The notes below the pieces were generated by a model. The model made no database searches. It was not told the DNA's origin and saw only the letters and a program-made list of their open reading frames with translations. A DNA stretch of 64,000 nucleotides from the NCBI RefSeq assembly GCF_026723765.1, contig NZ_CP113524.1, positions 4,179,501 to 4,243,500 of the forward strand, in the 5' to 3' direction. Both the position numbers and the translations under genes were made by a program. Shown piece after piece: positions 18,088 through 27,458 of the stretch. Positions within the stretch are counted from its first letter, which is position 1. Every line of letters begins with the position of its first letter. Source of the DNA: Lacrimispora xylanolytica (GTDB taxonomy: Bacteria > Bacillota > Clostridia > Lachnospirales > Lachnospiraceae).

Positions 18088-18333
18088 ATGGCAAATATCA
18101 GCACATCCCAGATCGACAATCTTGTGAATTTATTAGATGGCTATGTAGAAGAAGGCGGTCATCACTTAAATGTTAACGTTTTTACCCGTGAAACTCTTTT
18201 AGACGCTCAGCAGCATCCAGAGAATTACCCACAGCTTACTGTTCGTGTTTCCGGTTATGCAGTAAACTTTATCAAACTGACAAAAGAGCAGCAGGATGAA
18301 GTTATCTCCCGTACATTCCACGACAATATCTAA
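18088..18333 (+). CDS. Separate glycyl-radical domain of pyruvate formate-lyase (GrcA-like)
   Basis: An 81-residue peptide with AAGGAGG before the ATG. It corresponds to the last ~80 residues of a standard pyruvate formate-lyase: [46 protein letters not shown], ending TRTFHDNI. Gly56 in RVSGYAV is the residue that carries the radical after activation. In E. coli a similar free domain (YfiD/GrcA) only repairs a damaged full-length enzyme. Here it is the only copy of the domain in the operon, so it should be an obligate subunit of the large chain. It lies 39 bases after the preceding peptide gene and 25 bases before the activase gene. Confidence 0.92.
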   Translation: MANISTSQIDNLVNLLDGYVEEGGHHLNVNVFTRETLLDAQQHPENYPQLTVRVSGYAVNFIKLTKEQQDEVISRTFHDNI

Positions 18334-18358
18334 TTAAAGTAAAGAAGGCGAATCAATC

Positions 18359-19114
18359 ATGACAGGTCATATTCATTCCATTGAAAGCTTCGGTACCGTT
18401 GACGGGCCAGGCGTACGCTTAGTAGTCTTTTTACAGGGCTGTCCTATGCGTTGTCAGTACTGCCACAATCCGGATACCTGGAAGATGGCTGGTGGTACTG
18501 AGATGACAGTAGACGAAATTTTAAGGCAGTATGAGTCGTCCCGGAACTTTTACCGGGGCGGCGGCATCACTGCCACCGGTGGAGAGCCGATGATGCAGCT
18601 TGAGTTCGTAACAGAGCTGTTTGAAGCTGCCAGAAAGAAAGACATTCATACCTGTCTGGATACCTCAGGGGTAACCTTTCGAAGGGATGACAAAGTGCTT
18701 CTCTCTAAAATCGAACGGCTCTTAAAATCCACCAGTCTTGTCATGCTTGACATCAAACACATCGATAACGAAAAGCACAAGCCATTAACCGGACATTCTA
18801 ACAACAATATATTGGATTTTGCCCGGTACTTAGATGAGTTAGAGGTTCCCGTTTGGGTCCGGCACGTAGTGGTGCCGGGTCTCACGGACCAGGAAGAGGA
18901 TTTATACCGCCTGGGCCGTTTTATCGGAGAACTGACAAATGTCAAAGCTCTTGATGTTCTTCCCTATCATGACATGGGTAAGGTGAAGTATGAAAGCCTT
19001 GGAATGGAGTATCCGTTAAAGGATGTTCCTCCTATGTCTAAGGAGAATGCCGTTGCGGCGAAGAAGATTATTCTCAGCGGTATTAAAGCCGCAAGATTAG
19101 ACAAAACTAACTGA
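18359..19114 (+). CDS. pflA: Pyruvate formate-lyase activating enzyme (radical SAM)
   Basis: A 251-residue radical-SAM enzyme. The iron-sulfur cluster motif CX3CX2C is at Cys28, Cys32 and Cys35 (GCPMRCQYCHNPDTW), followed by the TATGGEPMMQ glycine motif for SAM binding. It lacks an additional ferredoxin-like insert, so it belongs to the short PflA type. It abstracts a hydrogen from the glycine of the adjacent free domain, creating the radical. Its position directly after the glycyl-radical peptide fits this. In this system it must recognise the domain as a separate chain. Confidence 0.95.
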   Translation: MTGHIHSIESFGTVDGPGVRLVVFLQGCPMRCQYCHNPDTWKMAGGTEMTVDEILRQYESSRNFYRGGGITATGGEPMMQLEFVTELFEAARKKDIHTCLDTSGVTFRRDDKVLLSKIERLLKSTSLVMLDIKHIDNEKHKPLTGHSNNNILDFARYLDELEVPVWVRHVVVPGLTDQEEDLYRLGRFIGELTNVKALDVLPYHDMGKVKYESLGMEYPLKDVPPMSKENAVAAKKIILSGIKAARLDKTN

Positions 19115-19221
19115 CTTTGCTCCTAAAATTATACATGAAATGCATAGTTTACTACTTGATTAATTTTTATTAATAGTATAAAATATAGAAAAATGTATAG
19201 AATATAAGGAGGTAATTTATA

Positions 19222-19392
19222 ATGGCACGTGTTATTAGTGATGCTTGTGTTAGTTGCGGAACCTGTGAAGGCGAGTGCCCAGTAAGCGCTATCAGCCAGG
19301 GCGACTCTATGTTCGTTATTGATGCTGATTCCTGTATCGATTGCGGCGCTTGTGAAGGTGTATGCCCAACTGGAGCTATTTCCGAAGCTTAA
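19222..19392 (+). CDS. 2[4Fe-4S] clostridial-type ferredoxin
   Basis: A 56-residue protein starting MARVISDACVSCGTCEG, with AAGGAGG about eight bases before the ATG. It has two CX2CX2CX3CP motifs (CVSCGTCEGECP and CIDCGACEGVCP), each for one [4Fe-4S] cluster, and ends TGAISEA. It is a low-potential electron carrier and could supply the reductant that the upstream radical-SAM activase needs. It has its own AT-rich upstream region of about 100 bases and a terminator right after it. Confidence 0.95.
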   Translation: MARVISDACVSCGTCEGECPVSAISQGDSMFVIDADSCIDCGACEGVCPTGAISEA

Positions 19393-19405
19393 TTTATGAA
19401 TACAT

Positions 19406-19436
19406 AAATGCCTCTTCCGTAAGGAAGGGGCATTTT
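19406..19436 (+). terminator. Intrinsic terminator after the ferredoxin gene
   Basis: AAATGCC-CTTCC arms pair with GGAAG-GGCATTT around GTAA, followed by a T-rich stretch. Confidence 0.75.
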
Positions 19437-19484
19437 GTTATTTCTTTTTATCTCCTTCTATCATGAGAGAAAGGATGTTTCTAT

Positions 19485-20201
19485 ATGAGAAAACCTCTGA
19501 TTGGTCTCACGCCTTATCACGATACGGATAATCACGATATTAAGATGCGTCCCACCTATTTAAGGGCCTTAAAGGCCGCAGGAGCCATTCCTGTTGTCAT
19601 GCCCTTAGAAGCTTCCAAAGATGATTTATTGCAGCTTACCGATGAACTAGACGGCTTCCTGTTTGCAGGAGGACCTGATGTCCATCCTTTTTTATTTGGA
19701 GAAGAAACCAGAGAAGGCTGTGGCAATGTTTCTAAGGAACGGGATCAGATGGAGCTTACTCTCCTTCCCCTGATTTTAGCCCTTGGAAAACCGGTGCTTG
19801 GCATCTGCCGGGGAATCCAGGTTTTAAACATCGGGCTTGGCGGTGATATCTGGCAGGATATCCCTTCCCAGGTGAAACGTGACTTCCCCGTTGCCCATTC
19901 CCAGCCATTTTATTACAACATGCCAAGCCATACGGTCACTTTATCAGATGACAGCCTCCTTTCTTCCATTGCAGGAAAATCGGAATTAAAGGTGAACAGC
20001 ATGCACCACCAGGCAGTCAGAGAGGTAGCTCCTGGTCTTATTGCAACGGCATGGTCCCCGGATCAGCTGGTGGAAGCCATAGAAATGCCTGGTTACCCCT
20101 TCTTTTTGGGTGTTCAGTGGCATCCGGAATATTTGTGGGAAAAAGATGATGTGGCGTTACGAATGTTTCAGACGTTTGTTGATGCATGTAGAAAAGAATA
20201 A
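19485..20201 (+). CDS. Gamma-glutamyl-gamma-aminobutyrate hydrolase family peptidase (C26)
   Basis: A 238-residue class-I glutamine-amidotransferase-like hydrolase. The catalytic Cys108 is in GICRGIQVLN, and the His-Glu pair is in GVQWHPEY. FLFAGGPDVHPFLFGEE is the usual oxyanion-side segment of the PuuD/peptidase C26 family. It hydrolyses gamma-glutamyl amides such as gamma-glutamyl-GABA. No polyamine pathway genes are adjacent, so its substrate here is open. It is a single gene between two terminators. Confidence 0.88.
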   Translation: MRKPLIGLTPYHDTDNHDIKMRPTYLRALKAAGAIPVVMPLEASKDDLLQLTDELDGFLFAGGPDVHPFLFGEETREGCGNVSKERDQMELTLLPLILALGKPVLGICRGIQVLNIGLGGDIWQDIPSQVKRDFPVAHSQPFYYNMPSHTVTLSDDSLLSSIAGKSELKVNSMHHQAVREVAPGLIATAWSPDQLVEAIEMPGYPFFLGVQWHPEYLWEKDDVALRMFQTFVDACRKE

Positions 20202-20210
20202 GCTTACAGA

Positions 20211-20250
20211 AAAATCCGCAGTCTCACTTTCAGTGGCAACTGCGGATTTT
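20211..20250. terminator. Bidirectional terminator
   Basis: Perfect 12-bp stem AAAATCCGCAGT with ACTGCGGATTTT, between the convergent C26 peptidase and MerR genes, with T run on the + side. Confidence 0.8.
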
Positions 20251-20296
20251 TGCCTGAACAGGTATCCCTGTTGTTTTATCTGAAAGTAGTGTGGTG

Positions 20297-20956
20297 TTAC
20301 AGTTTTTTCCCGTTTCTCCCGAACTTTTTTTTGCGGTTGAAAAAAGGAATCTTGGAAGCGGCTGCTTCGGCACGGCCTTTGTTGTCTTTTTGATACGTTC
20401 TTAAAAGCTCGTCCAATTGCTTGTAACGCTCTTCTTCTTTTTCTTCTTTTAAACTCATTAGATACTGCATTTCCTTAATGACCTTATCATTGACCAGACA
20501 GCTTACATCCTGACTTAGCTGTTCATTATTGACCTCTAAGGCTCGTCCAATAATGTGGTTCATGATCTCCTGGAACTGCTCCATTTTTTCTGAGGCAATG
20601 GAAACCGGCGCTGTATTATGTATGTCCAGGACTGTCCCGCCCTCTTGACCAGATAAGCTTCCCTCTTTTAATTCCTGGGTGATCTGGCCCTCCAATAAAT
20701 CATCGGGGATGATGGGATCTTCGCTTCCCTCAATGACCTTATCAAGCGCTGTTTTGATGGCTTTTAACTGGTATCCCTTTTCTTTCAAGTCTTTGATCTG
20801 CCTGAATAAACGGATGTGGGTCTCGGTGTAATACCGGTGCCCCATCTCATTTCTGGGAATGTCTAATTGAAGCTCGTCCTCCCAGTATCGAAGGACATGG
20901 GATTCCACATCGACTTTCCGCGATGCATCCGATATTAAGTAATGTATCTCAGCCAT
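20297..20956 (-). CDS. MerR-family transcriptional regulator
   Basis: A 219-residue protein. The N-terminal winged helix is a MerR type (LISDASRKVDVESHVLRYWED, then RNEMGHRYYTETHIRLF), followed by a dimerisation helix and a long charged Lys/Glu-rich C-terminal region (EEKEEERYKQLDELLRTY), ending in a very basic tail (FFNRKKKFGRNGKKL). There is no cysteine cluster for metal sensing. It is unlinked to an obvious target gene. Related proteins in Clostridia are often annotated only as MerR-like; the function is unknown. Confidence 0.85.
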   Translation of the reverse strand: MAEIHYLISDASRKVDVESHVLRYWEDELQLDIPRNEMGHRYYTETHIRLFRQIKDLKEKGYQLKAIKTALDKVIEGSEDPIIPDDLLEGQITQELKEGSLSGQEGGTVLDIHNTAPVSIASEKMEQFQEIMNHIIGRALEVNNEQLSQDVSCLVNDKVIKEMQYLMSLKEEKEEERYKQLDELLRTYQKDNKGRAEAAASKIPFFNRKKKFGRNGKKL

Positions 20957-21262
20957 AGCTATATCCTCTCCTTTGGTTCACTAAGTTTTCATAACCTTAC
21001 TATTTATATCATATGCTGGTTTCATACGGATTATGAATATAGAATGAAATTTTTTTAGGATATTGGGCAATATTTTAATGAAAAACCATTGGGATTGCTT
21101 ATTACGTTCATTCTTTCCCTCATATTCACATCATGGTACTTCTCTCTTTCATACTTGCTTCTATGGGCTACATATTACCAGTGCAAAGGGGACATATTAT
21201 TTTATACGACTTGATGCATGTGATAAAATAGCTTTAACGTTAGATAGACAGGAGAAATAAAT
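20957..21262. other. Gene-free 306-bp intergenic region
   Basis: It contains the MerR promoter side and an upstream region of the next + strand gene, AT-rich with no clear terminator. A 65-codon open frame (21063-21260) has no recognisable protein features or ribosome site and was not called. Confidence 0.6.
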
Positions 21263-22267
21263 ATGGCAAAGACATTAGAAACAAAGGATAACACCGGAAA
21301 TAGGCCCGGTAAGCTGATGCGCCTGTTATTAAGAATAATCGCAGGAATCGTAATCGTTCTCATATTGTTTCTGGCTATCACTTATGTGGTGAATGCAATC
21401 TGTAACCGCATGGAAAAGAAAAAAATCGAACCTTACGGTCAATCTGTAGAGGTGGATGGCAAAAGGATGAACGTTTTCATACAGGGGAATGGGGATCAGA
21501 TCATCGTCCTACTCCCAGGACAAGGCACTCCATCTCCTGTCCTGGACTTTAAGCCGCTCATTGATGAATTGTCGCCGGATTACAGGGTCGTAGCCATAGA
21601 ACCCTTTGGTTATGGACTCAGCGACGGAACTGACAAAGAAAGAACAACAGAGAATATCGTTAGTGAGATTCACCAGGCGGTACAGCAGCTAAAGCTGGAT
21701 CATTACATTTTAATGGGTCATTCCATCACAGGTCTCTATGGGGCCACCTATGTAAACAACTACCGGGACGAGGTCCAGGCTTTTATTGGAATTGACAGCA
21801 GCGTTCCCAATCAGCCCGGCATGGAGGCTAAACTGCCTTTAAGAACCTTTGACTTTATAAAGCGTTCTGGCCTCATGAGATTGGTCAAAAAGCTGGAGGT
21901 CGACCGTAATGAAGACCTTCCATTAGATGAACACTCCCGCGAACAGATGAATCTCATATCCAATCAGGTAAGCAGCAATCCAACGATGCTCAACGAATTA
22001 AAACACCTTGGCTCCAATTTTAAAAACGGAGAAACGCTTACCTACCCTCACGATCTTCCAATGCTTCTTTTTGTACAGTCCAATAACGAAAATAATTCCT
22101 GGTGGCTGCCTCTCCACGAAGAACAGGCGAAGCAATCCCAATATGGTAAGGTGATTCCCATGGAAGGTACTCATTACCTTCACCATACTAAATACAAGGA
22201 AATAGCCCAGGAATTCAAGGCTTACATGAAGGAAGTATCCCATGATGGTACCCCTTCCTCAAAGTAG
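21263..22267 (+). CDS. Membrane-anchored alpha/beta hydrolase
   Basis: A 334-residue protein with one N-terminal transmembrane helix (about residues 19-45, LLLRIIAGIVIVLILFLAIT), so the hydrolase domain is probably outside or membrane-associated. The nucleophile is in MGHSITGLYGA, and a late His is in GTHYLHHT. An early PFGYGLSDGT segment is common to the superfamily. It hydrolyses an ester or amide of unknown kind. It is transcribed alone from a region with a GGAG ribosome site (AGACAGGAGAAATAAAT). Confidence 0.85.
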   Translation: MAKTLETKDNTGNRPGKLMRLLLRIIAGIVIVLILFLAITYVVNAICNRMEKKKIEPYGQSVEVDGKRMNVFIQGNGDQIIVLLPGQGTPSPVLDFKPLIDELSPDYRVVAIEPFGYGLSDGTDKERTTENIVSEIHQAVQQLKLDHYILMGHSITGLYGATYVNNYRDEVQAFIGIDSSVPNQPGMEAKLPLRTFDFIKRSGLMRLVKKLEVDRNEDLPLDEHSREQMNLISNQVSSNPTMLNELKHLGSNFKNGETLTYPHDLPMLLFVQSNNENNSWWLPLHEEQAKQSQYGKVIPMEGTHYLHHTKYKEIAQEFKAYMKEVSHDGTPSSK

Positions 22268-22305
22268 AAGCTATAAGAGCCATGAGACCGACCTTCAAAA
22301 CTCAT

Positions 22306-22360
22306 AAAAAGGAGCGGGGGAACATCACTGAAACTTGGTGATGTTCCTCCACTCCTTTTT
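22306..22360. terminator. Bidirectional terminator
   Basis: Long imperfect stem: AAAAAGGAG and GGAACATCAC pair with GTGATGTTCC and CTCCTTTTT. It separates the convergent hydrolase and dnaB genes. Confidence 0.85.
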
Positions 22361-22369
22361 CTACCCTGC

Positions 22370-23704
22370 TTATTGTCTTGCCATGTTTGCAAACTTCGTA
22401 TACTCTGGTCTCCAGACCAGATTTACCGTTCCAATAGGACCGTTTCTCTGCTTTGCAATGATGACTTCTGCAATATTAGGCATATCTGTATCCTTATTAT
22501 AATAATCATCTCGGTATAAGAACATAACAACGTCAGCATCCTGCTCGATGGCTCCTGACTCTCGAAGGTCAGATAGCATGGGCCTGTGGTCCTGTCTGGT
22601 CTCACAGGCACGGCTGAGCTGGGATAATGCGATAACCGGTGCGTTCATCTCTCTTGCCAGGGCCTTTAAGGATCTGGAGATTTCTGAGATCTCCTGCTGT
22701 CTGTTATCTCCGCCTTTTCCGCTTCCGCTCATAAGCTGCAGGTAGTCGATGATGACGACACTAAGACCGTATTCCAGCTTCATCTTCCGGCACTTGGAAC
22801 GAAGCTCCATAATGGAGATTCCAGGGGTATCGTCGATGATCAGCTTGGAATTACCAATGACTCCGATTCCTTCTACTACGGCATCCCAGTCCGTATCGGA
22901 AAGGGTTCCCGTTCTTAGCTTCTGGGAGTCTACGTTGGATTCCATGGCAAGCATACGGTTTACCAGCTGCTCCTTTGACATCTCCAGACTGAATACCATG
23001 GCTGGAAGGCCTTTCTTAACCGCCACATGGTCTACCAGGTTCAAAACGAAGGCAGTCTTACCCATGGAAGGACGGGCCGCAATTAAGATGAAGTCAGAGG
23101 GCTGCAGGCCTGAGGTCTTATAATCTAAATCAATAAATCCAGTAGGAATACCTGTAACGGTTCCCTGGTTTTTCGAAGCTTCCTCGATCTTTTCCAGTAC
23201 ATTCATGGCAACCTGCCGGATTGGAACAAATTCCCCGGAATTACGGTTCTGTAACAGATTGAAGATGGTCTTTTCCGTATAAGCCATTATGGTTTCCAGT
23301 GGCTCTTTTCCTACGTAACATGTATTGGCAATCTCTTCATTGACCTTAATGAGACGCCTTAATACCGCCTTATCCCTTACAATATTAGCATAGGACTTTA
23401 CATTGGCGGAGGTAGGTACTGTGGTAATGATCTCCCGGACGAACTCCAGGCTGGATACCTCAGGCGGTACATCCTTTTCCTTTAACCGGTTTTGTAGAGT
23501 TACTAGATCCACGGGCAGGTTCTCATTAAAAAGCTCCAGCATGGCCTCAAACATGATGCCATACTGGTGCTGATAAAAGTCTCCTGCGGTTACGATCTCG
23601 GAAGCTGAGATAATGGCGTCCCGGTCCATCAACATGGAACCAATGACAGACTGTTCTGCTTCTATGCTGTGGGGGAGCACCCGCTTGATCAGGGCGTCAT
23701 CCAT
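22370..23704 (-). CDS. dnaB: Replicative DNA helicase DnaB
   Basis: A 444-residue hexameric helicase. The N-terminal primase-interacting domain (IEAEQSVIGSMLMDRDAI) is followed by the RecA-like domain with Walker A (AARPSMGKTAF), Walker B (VVIIDYLQLM) and the arginine finger region (QLSRACETR). It unwinds DNA ahead of the replisome. It is the last gene of gdpP-rplI-dnaB, the order found in many Firmicutes, and starts 12 bases after rplI. Confidence 0.98.
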   Translation of the reverse strand: MDDALIKRVLPHSIEAEQSVIGSMLMDRDAIISASEIVTAGDFYQHQYGIMFEAMLELFNENLPVDLVTLQNRLKEKDVPPEVSSLEFVREIITTVPTSANVKSYANIVRDKAVLRRLIKVNEEIANTCYVGKEPLETIMAYTEKTIFNLLQNRNSGEFVPIRQVAMNVLEKIEEASKNQGTVTGIPTGFIDLDYKTSGLQPSDFILIAARPSMGKTAFVLNLVDHVAVKKGLPAMVFSLEMSKEQLVNRMLAMESNVDSQKLRTGTLSDTDWDAVVEGIGVIGNSKLIIDDTPGISIMELRSKCRKMKLEYGLSVVIIDYLQLMSGSGKGGDNRQQEISEISRSLKALAREMNAPVIALSQLSRACETRQDHRPMLSDLRESGAIEQDADVVMFLYRDDYYNKDTDMPNIAEVIIAKQRNGPIGTVNLVWRPEYTKFANMARQ

Positions 23705-23715
23705 GGTTTTGCCTC

Positions 23716-24162
23716 CTAGCTTTCTATTACCTTAACAATCAGTTTTGCAGTTACTTCTTTATGAAGCTTAATGGGTACTTCGTGAGAGCCAAAGGTCTTA
23801 AGTGGCTCAGGAAGAACCAGCTTCTTTTTATCAATATCAAGTCCAAGCTGAGTTTGAATGGCCTGGGATATCTCCTTGCCTGAAACGGAACCAAACGCTC
23901 TTCCGCCCTCTCCTGCCCGGATAGACAGTGTGATGGAAAGCTCTCCTAACTTCGCTGCAAGCTCTTTGGCAGCCTCTAACTGCTCTGCCTGGATCTTAGC
24001 TTCGTTAGCCTTCTGAAGCTTTAAGTCATTTAAGTTCTTTGAAGTTGCTTCGATTCCAAGCTTCTTTGGGAGAATGAAATTTCTAGCATATCCATCGTTC
24101 ACCTTAACGATTTGTCCCTTTTTTCCTAATGCCTTTACGTCTTCTAATAATACAATATCCAT
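23716..24162 (-). CDS. rplI: 50S ribosomal protein L9
   Basis: A 148-residue protein with the L9 pattern: [19 protein letters not shown], then [11 protein letters not shown], a long central helix and a C-terminal domain ([17 protein letters not shown]). It binds 23S rRNA at the base of the L1 stalk. The start codon overlaps the gdpP stop by one base (TAATG), which suggests translational coupling. Confidence 0.98.
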   Translation of the reverse strand: MDIVLLEDVKALGKKGQIVKVNDGYARNFILPKKLGIEATSKNLNDLKLQKANEAKIQAEQLEAAKELAAKLGELSITLSIRAGEGGRAFGSVSGKEISQAIQTQLGLDIDKKKLVLPEPLKTFGSHEVPIKLHKEVTAKLIVKVIES

Positions 24163-26222
24163 TATGATATGTCTCCCTTCTCTAACATCTCTTTGATAAC
24201 CGCTTTTAAGCGGGTTTTTGCTTCTTCAATGGTCACATCCGCAAGCTGTGCGCCTGCTATGGTACGGTGGCCTCCGCCTCCCAGCTTTTCCATCATGACC
24301 TGGACATTTACCTCGTCAATGGAACGGGCGCTCATAAACACCGTATTGTTATAATGTGACATTACAACGGATGCCTTAATGCCTGCTATATCAAGAAGCT
24401 CATTGGCCGCCTGAGCCCCAATGACCGTAGGGCTTCCAATTCCTTCCGACGGGCAGACACTGATTGCAAAATATTTTTCAAAAATCTCTGCCTCACGAAC
24501 TGCTTCTGCTTTTGCCTTGTAATCATCAAGATCATCCCGAAACAGCTTTCTCACACGGACCACATCAGCTCCGTTTCTCTTAAGAAATGCCGCCGCTTCA
24601 AAGGTTCTGACTCCAGTCTGATTGGTGAAATTATGAGTATCAATGACGATTCCCGCATACAGGGCGTCTGCCTCTGCAGACTTAATCTTAATTCCATCCG
24701 CAATATACTGAAGCACCTCCGCAACCATCTCACAGGCTGAGGAAGCGTATGGCTCCACATAGGATAAGACTGCATTGTCGATGATCTCACTGCTTTGTCT
24801 GTGATGATCCAGAACCACAATGGTCTTTACCATGCGTAAAAGCTCAGGGGCATCGGTAATGCTGGGACGGTTTACATCCACAACCACCAAAATGGTGTTG
24901 GCGTCCACAAGCTCTGCTGCCTTTGCTCCGGTGAGGAACAAATCATCGGGATAATCGGGATTTCCAATAAACCGGTCCTGCAAGGGACGAACGGAAGTGG
25001 TTACTTCATTAATAATGATGTGAGCCTTTTTATTCAGGGCTGTTGCAATACGGTAGATACCAACTGCGGCTCCAAAGGAGTCTACGTCTGTGAGCCGGTG
25101 CCCCATGATTAAGAGCCTGTCTTTGGTTTCCATAAGCTCTCTTAAGGCATGAGCCTTGACACGGGCTTTGACACGGGTGGTCTTTTCTACCTGAGGTGCC
25201 TTGCCTCCAAAGAACTGAATCCGCTCCCCATCCTTTACAACGGCCTGATCACCGCCACGGCCCAGGGCCATATCAATGGCGATTCTGGCAAAATCATAGT
25301 TTTTGTAATACGTGTCCCCGTTCATTCCAAGTCCAATGCTTAAGGTCACTGCCATCTCATTGCCGATATTCACGCCTTTTACTTCTTCTAAAATGGAAAA
25401 GCGGCCTTCTTTCAGCTCCGGAATATAGGACTGCTTAATGGCAATAAAATACTTATCTTTTTCCAGCTTCTTCACAATACCATTCATGTTGGTAATGTAC
25501 TTTGTAATCTTACGATCAATGAGCGCCGTAAGAAGGGAGCGGCGGACTTCTTCCACGCTCTCTAAGGCTTCCTCATAATTATCCAGATAAATGAGTCCTG
25601 CGACCATCTTTTGGTCATCGACCATCTGCTTGTAAGTAAGGATCTCAGTCTCATCAAAAAGATAGACCGCTACAAGGGTCTCTCCCGCAGCATCCATATC
25701 CACGGCCTGACCGATTCCGTGAGAAGAGCCTTCCATGGTCACTGTCTTTAAATGAATCTTATATTTTCGGTCATTTAAGGTTGCATGAAGTTCCGCTGTT
25801 CCGTTACTCAGCTTAAGAGCTTCTTTTGTTATCTCTGGAAATATGGTGGTTATGTTCTTTCTTGTTACCTTAAGAGGCTTTTCCTCTCCCAGGACTTCTG
25901 AAAGCGCCGCGTTCCCCCATAAGACACGCCCATTCTCATCTGCGATTCCGTAGGGAAGCTCCAGATCGGTAAGAAAATTCTTCTGCATCCAGGAATATTC
26001 TGCGGAAAATTCCACAAGGCCTCCAAGCAGACGCTGCCTTCTGTAAGCGTAAAGCCAGACTGCAAGCCCCGTATACAAAAGCGTGAACAGGGCCATGATG
26101 ATCCCTGCCTTTGCACTGACTGCACCTATGATCATATTCGCAATGATCCAAAGCGCACTCAGATAAAGCGGCCACTGCATATAGGCTCTCAGCTGCCCCC
26201 TTATTTTAAACTTCTCTTTCAT
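24162..26222 (-). CDS. gdpP: Cyclic-di-AMP phosphodiesterase GdpP (DHH/DHHA1)
   Basis: A 686-residue membrane enzyme. The start at 26222 is taken because AAGGAG precedes it closely; an in-frame start at 26330 would add 36 unlikely residues. Order: two transmembrane helices (about residues 15-65), a PAS-like domain, a degenerate GGDEF domain, then the DHH phosphodiesterase ([22 protein letters not shown]) and DHHA1 ([13 protein letters not shown]). It degrades c-di-AMP to pApA and affects osmotic and cell-wall homeostasis. Linked to rplI and dnaB. Confidence 0.95.
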   Translation of the reverse strand: MKEKFKIRGQLRAYMQWPLYLSALWIIANMIIGAVSAKAGIIMALFTLLYTGLAVWLYAYRRQRLLGGLVEFSAEYSWMQKNFLTDLELPYGIADENGRVLWGNAALSEVLGEEKPLKVTRKNITTIFPEITKEALKLSNGTAELHATLNDRKYKIHLKTVTMEGSSHGIGQAVDMDAAGETLVAVYLFDETEILTYKQMVDDQKMVAGLIYLDNYEEALESVEEVRRSLLTALIDRKITKYITNMNGIVKKLEKDKYFIAIKQSYIPELKEGRFSILEEVKGVNIGNEMAVTLSIGLGMNGDTYYKNYDFARIAIDMALGRGGDQAVVKDGERIQFFGGKAPQVEKTTRVKARVKAHALRELMETKDRLLIMGHRLTDVDSFGAAVGIYRIATALNKKAHIIINEVTTSVRPLQDRFIGNPDYPDDLFLTGAKAAELVDANTILVVVDVNRPSITDAPELLRMVKTIVVLDHHRQSSEIIDNAVLSYVEPYASSACEMVAEVLQYIADGIKIKSAEADALYAGIVIDTHNFTNQTGVRTFEAAAFLKRNGADVVRVRKLFRDDLDDYKAKAEAVREAEIFEKYFAISVCPSEGIGSPTVIGAQAANELLDIAGIKASVVMSHYNNTVFMSARSIDEVNVQVMMEKLGGGGHRTIAGAQLADVTIEEAKTRLKAVIKEMLEKGDIS

Positions 26223-26341
26223 ATCTTTCTCCTTATGGAAAAAAGGGTCTTTTTTCACTATTTCCTTATTATAACATAGGAAAATGGGTTCGTCCATTAA
26301 AAGAAAACCCACCCTGGCAGAGACAAACAAAGGAAATACGA

Positions 26342-26719
26342 TTATTCTCCAATGCCATATTCCACAATATACTGATCCACAATGTTTTTAATCTGGGGCT
26401 TTTTATAAGGTTTGATGATAAACCCGTAAGCCTTAATCTTCCACGCTTCCAGAGAAAAACCGGGGATTCCGGAAAGCAAAACTACCTCCGGCGGATTCGC
26501 CAGCTCATAAAGCTTGGCTGCTAAGGTAATGCCGCTGATATCTGGCATCACAACGTCAGAAAATACCAGTTGTACTGGATGTTCCTTTATATACTGCATG
26601 GCTGTAACAGCATCGCTGAAACTGCCTAATAGTTCGACCTCTTTCATCTCTTTTAAAATTCTGGTTATTTTATCTAATAATTCCTCCGAATTATCAATTG
26701 CTACCACTTTGATGCCCAT
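26342..26719 (-). CDS. Single-domain response regulator (CheY-like)
   Basis: A 125-residue receiver domain with no output domain. The phosphoacceptor Asp is in FSDVVMPD, the acidic pocket near IDNSEE, and the conserved Lys is in IIKPYKK. It lies between gdpP and a divergent redox protein gene with no partner kinase nearby. It might act by protein-protein interaction. Partner and role are unknown. Confidence 0.88.
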   Translation of the reverse strand: MGIKVVAIDNSEELLDKITRILKEMKEVELLGSFSDAVTAMQYIKEHPVQLVFSDVVMPDISGITLAAKLYELANPPEVVLLSGIPGFSLEAWKIKAYGFIIKPYKKPQIKNIVDQYIVEYGIGE

Positions 26720-26965
26720 AACGCCTCCCAGGTTATTCGTGTAAATTTTCTATTTGTAATAGGAATAATATATATTATACATAGTTTCTACCATTGTATC
26801 AATGAAGATGTATTTCTTTATTATTTCCCTATGATTCATTGGCAAACAGCATTTTATTGATAAAAACAATGATTGTCCCAATACAAATTGAAAAAGGCAA
26901 TTGGAGGTTCCTGGCCCATTATGATAAGATTATAACAATAAATATATACAAAGGAGTGTTTGAAT

Positions 26966-27454
26966 ATGGAAATGAAAAAAGAGGTCAGTGTAGAAAAAAT
27001 CAAGAAAGAGGCAGAAGAATTATATCGTGGTGGTTTTTTCTGTTCAGAAGCTGTTGTTTGTTCTATTCGAGATAATTTTGAACTTGACGTTCCAGATACG
27101 GTCATTTCCATGGCTTCCGGGTTTCCCATTGGAATTGGACGCTCCAAATGCGTATGCGGGGCAGTATCCGGGGGAGTGATGACACTTGGACTTTTCTTTG
27201 GACGAACAAAACAAGGTGACCCAAAAGTTGAAAAAAACCTTTTATTAGCCAATGAACTTCATGATTATTTTAAAACTGCCAACGGAAAGAACTCTCTTTG
27301 CTGCCGTGTACTCACAAGAGGATTTGATATGGGAAGTGGGGAACATAAGGAGCAATGCATTGCATTTACCGGATTGGTTGCTGAAAAAGTAGCACAGATT
27401 GTCATACGGGAATTTAATCTTGTAAATACAGATGAACTTGTGGCAGCGAGGTGA
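26966..27454 (+). CDS. C_GCAxxG_C_C family redox protein
   Basis: A 162-residue protein. The ATG at 26966 follows AAGGAG (26951-26956) by nine bases. Conserved cysteines match the C_GCAxxG_C_C family: GGFFCSEAVV, KCVCGAVSGGVM, then LCCRVLTRGF and EQCIAFTG. The pattern suggests a redox-active or metal-binding protein of unknown activity. The next gene, a TDT transporter, begins five bases after the stop, so the two are probably co-translated. Confidence 0.85.
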   Translation: MEMKKEVSVEKIKKEAEELYRGGFFCSEAVVCSIRDNFELDVPDTVISMASGFPIGIGRSKCVCGAVSGGVMTLGLFFGRTKQGDPKVEKNLLLANELHDYFKTANGKNSLCCRVLTRGFDMGSGEHKEQCIAFTGLVAEKVAQIVIREFNLVNTDELVAAR

Positions 27455-27458
27455 CTTC

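Noticed and set aside
21063-21260. 65-codon + strand frame upstream of the membrane hydrolase gene
   Set aside because: No ribosome site, no family features, and it lies in a probable promoter region.
22749-23123. 124-codon + strand frame inside dnaB
   Set aside because: Antisense shadow of a conserved helicase gene.
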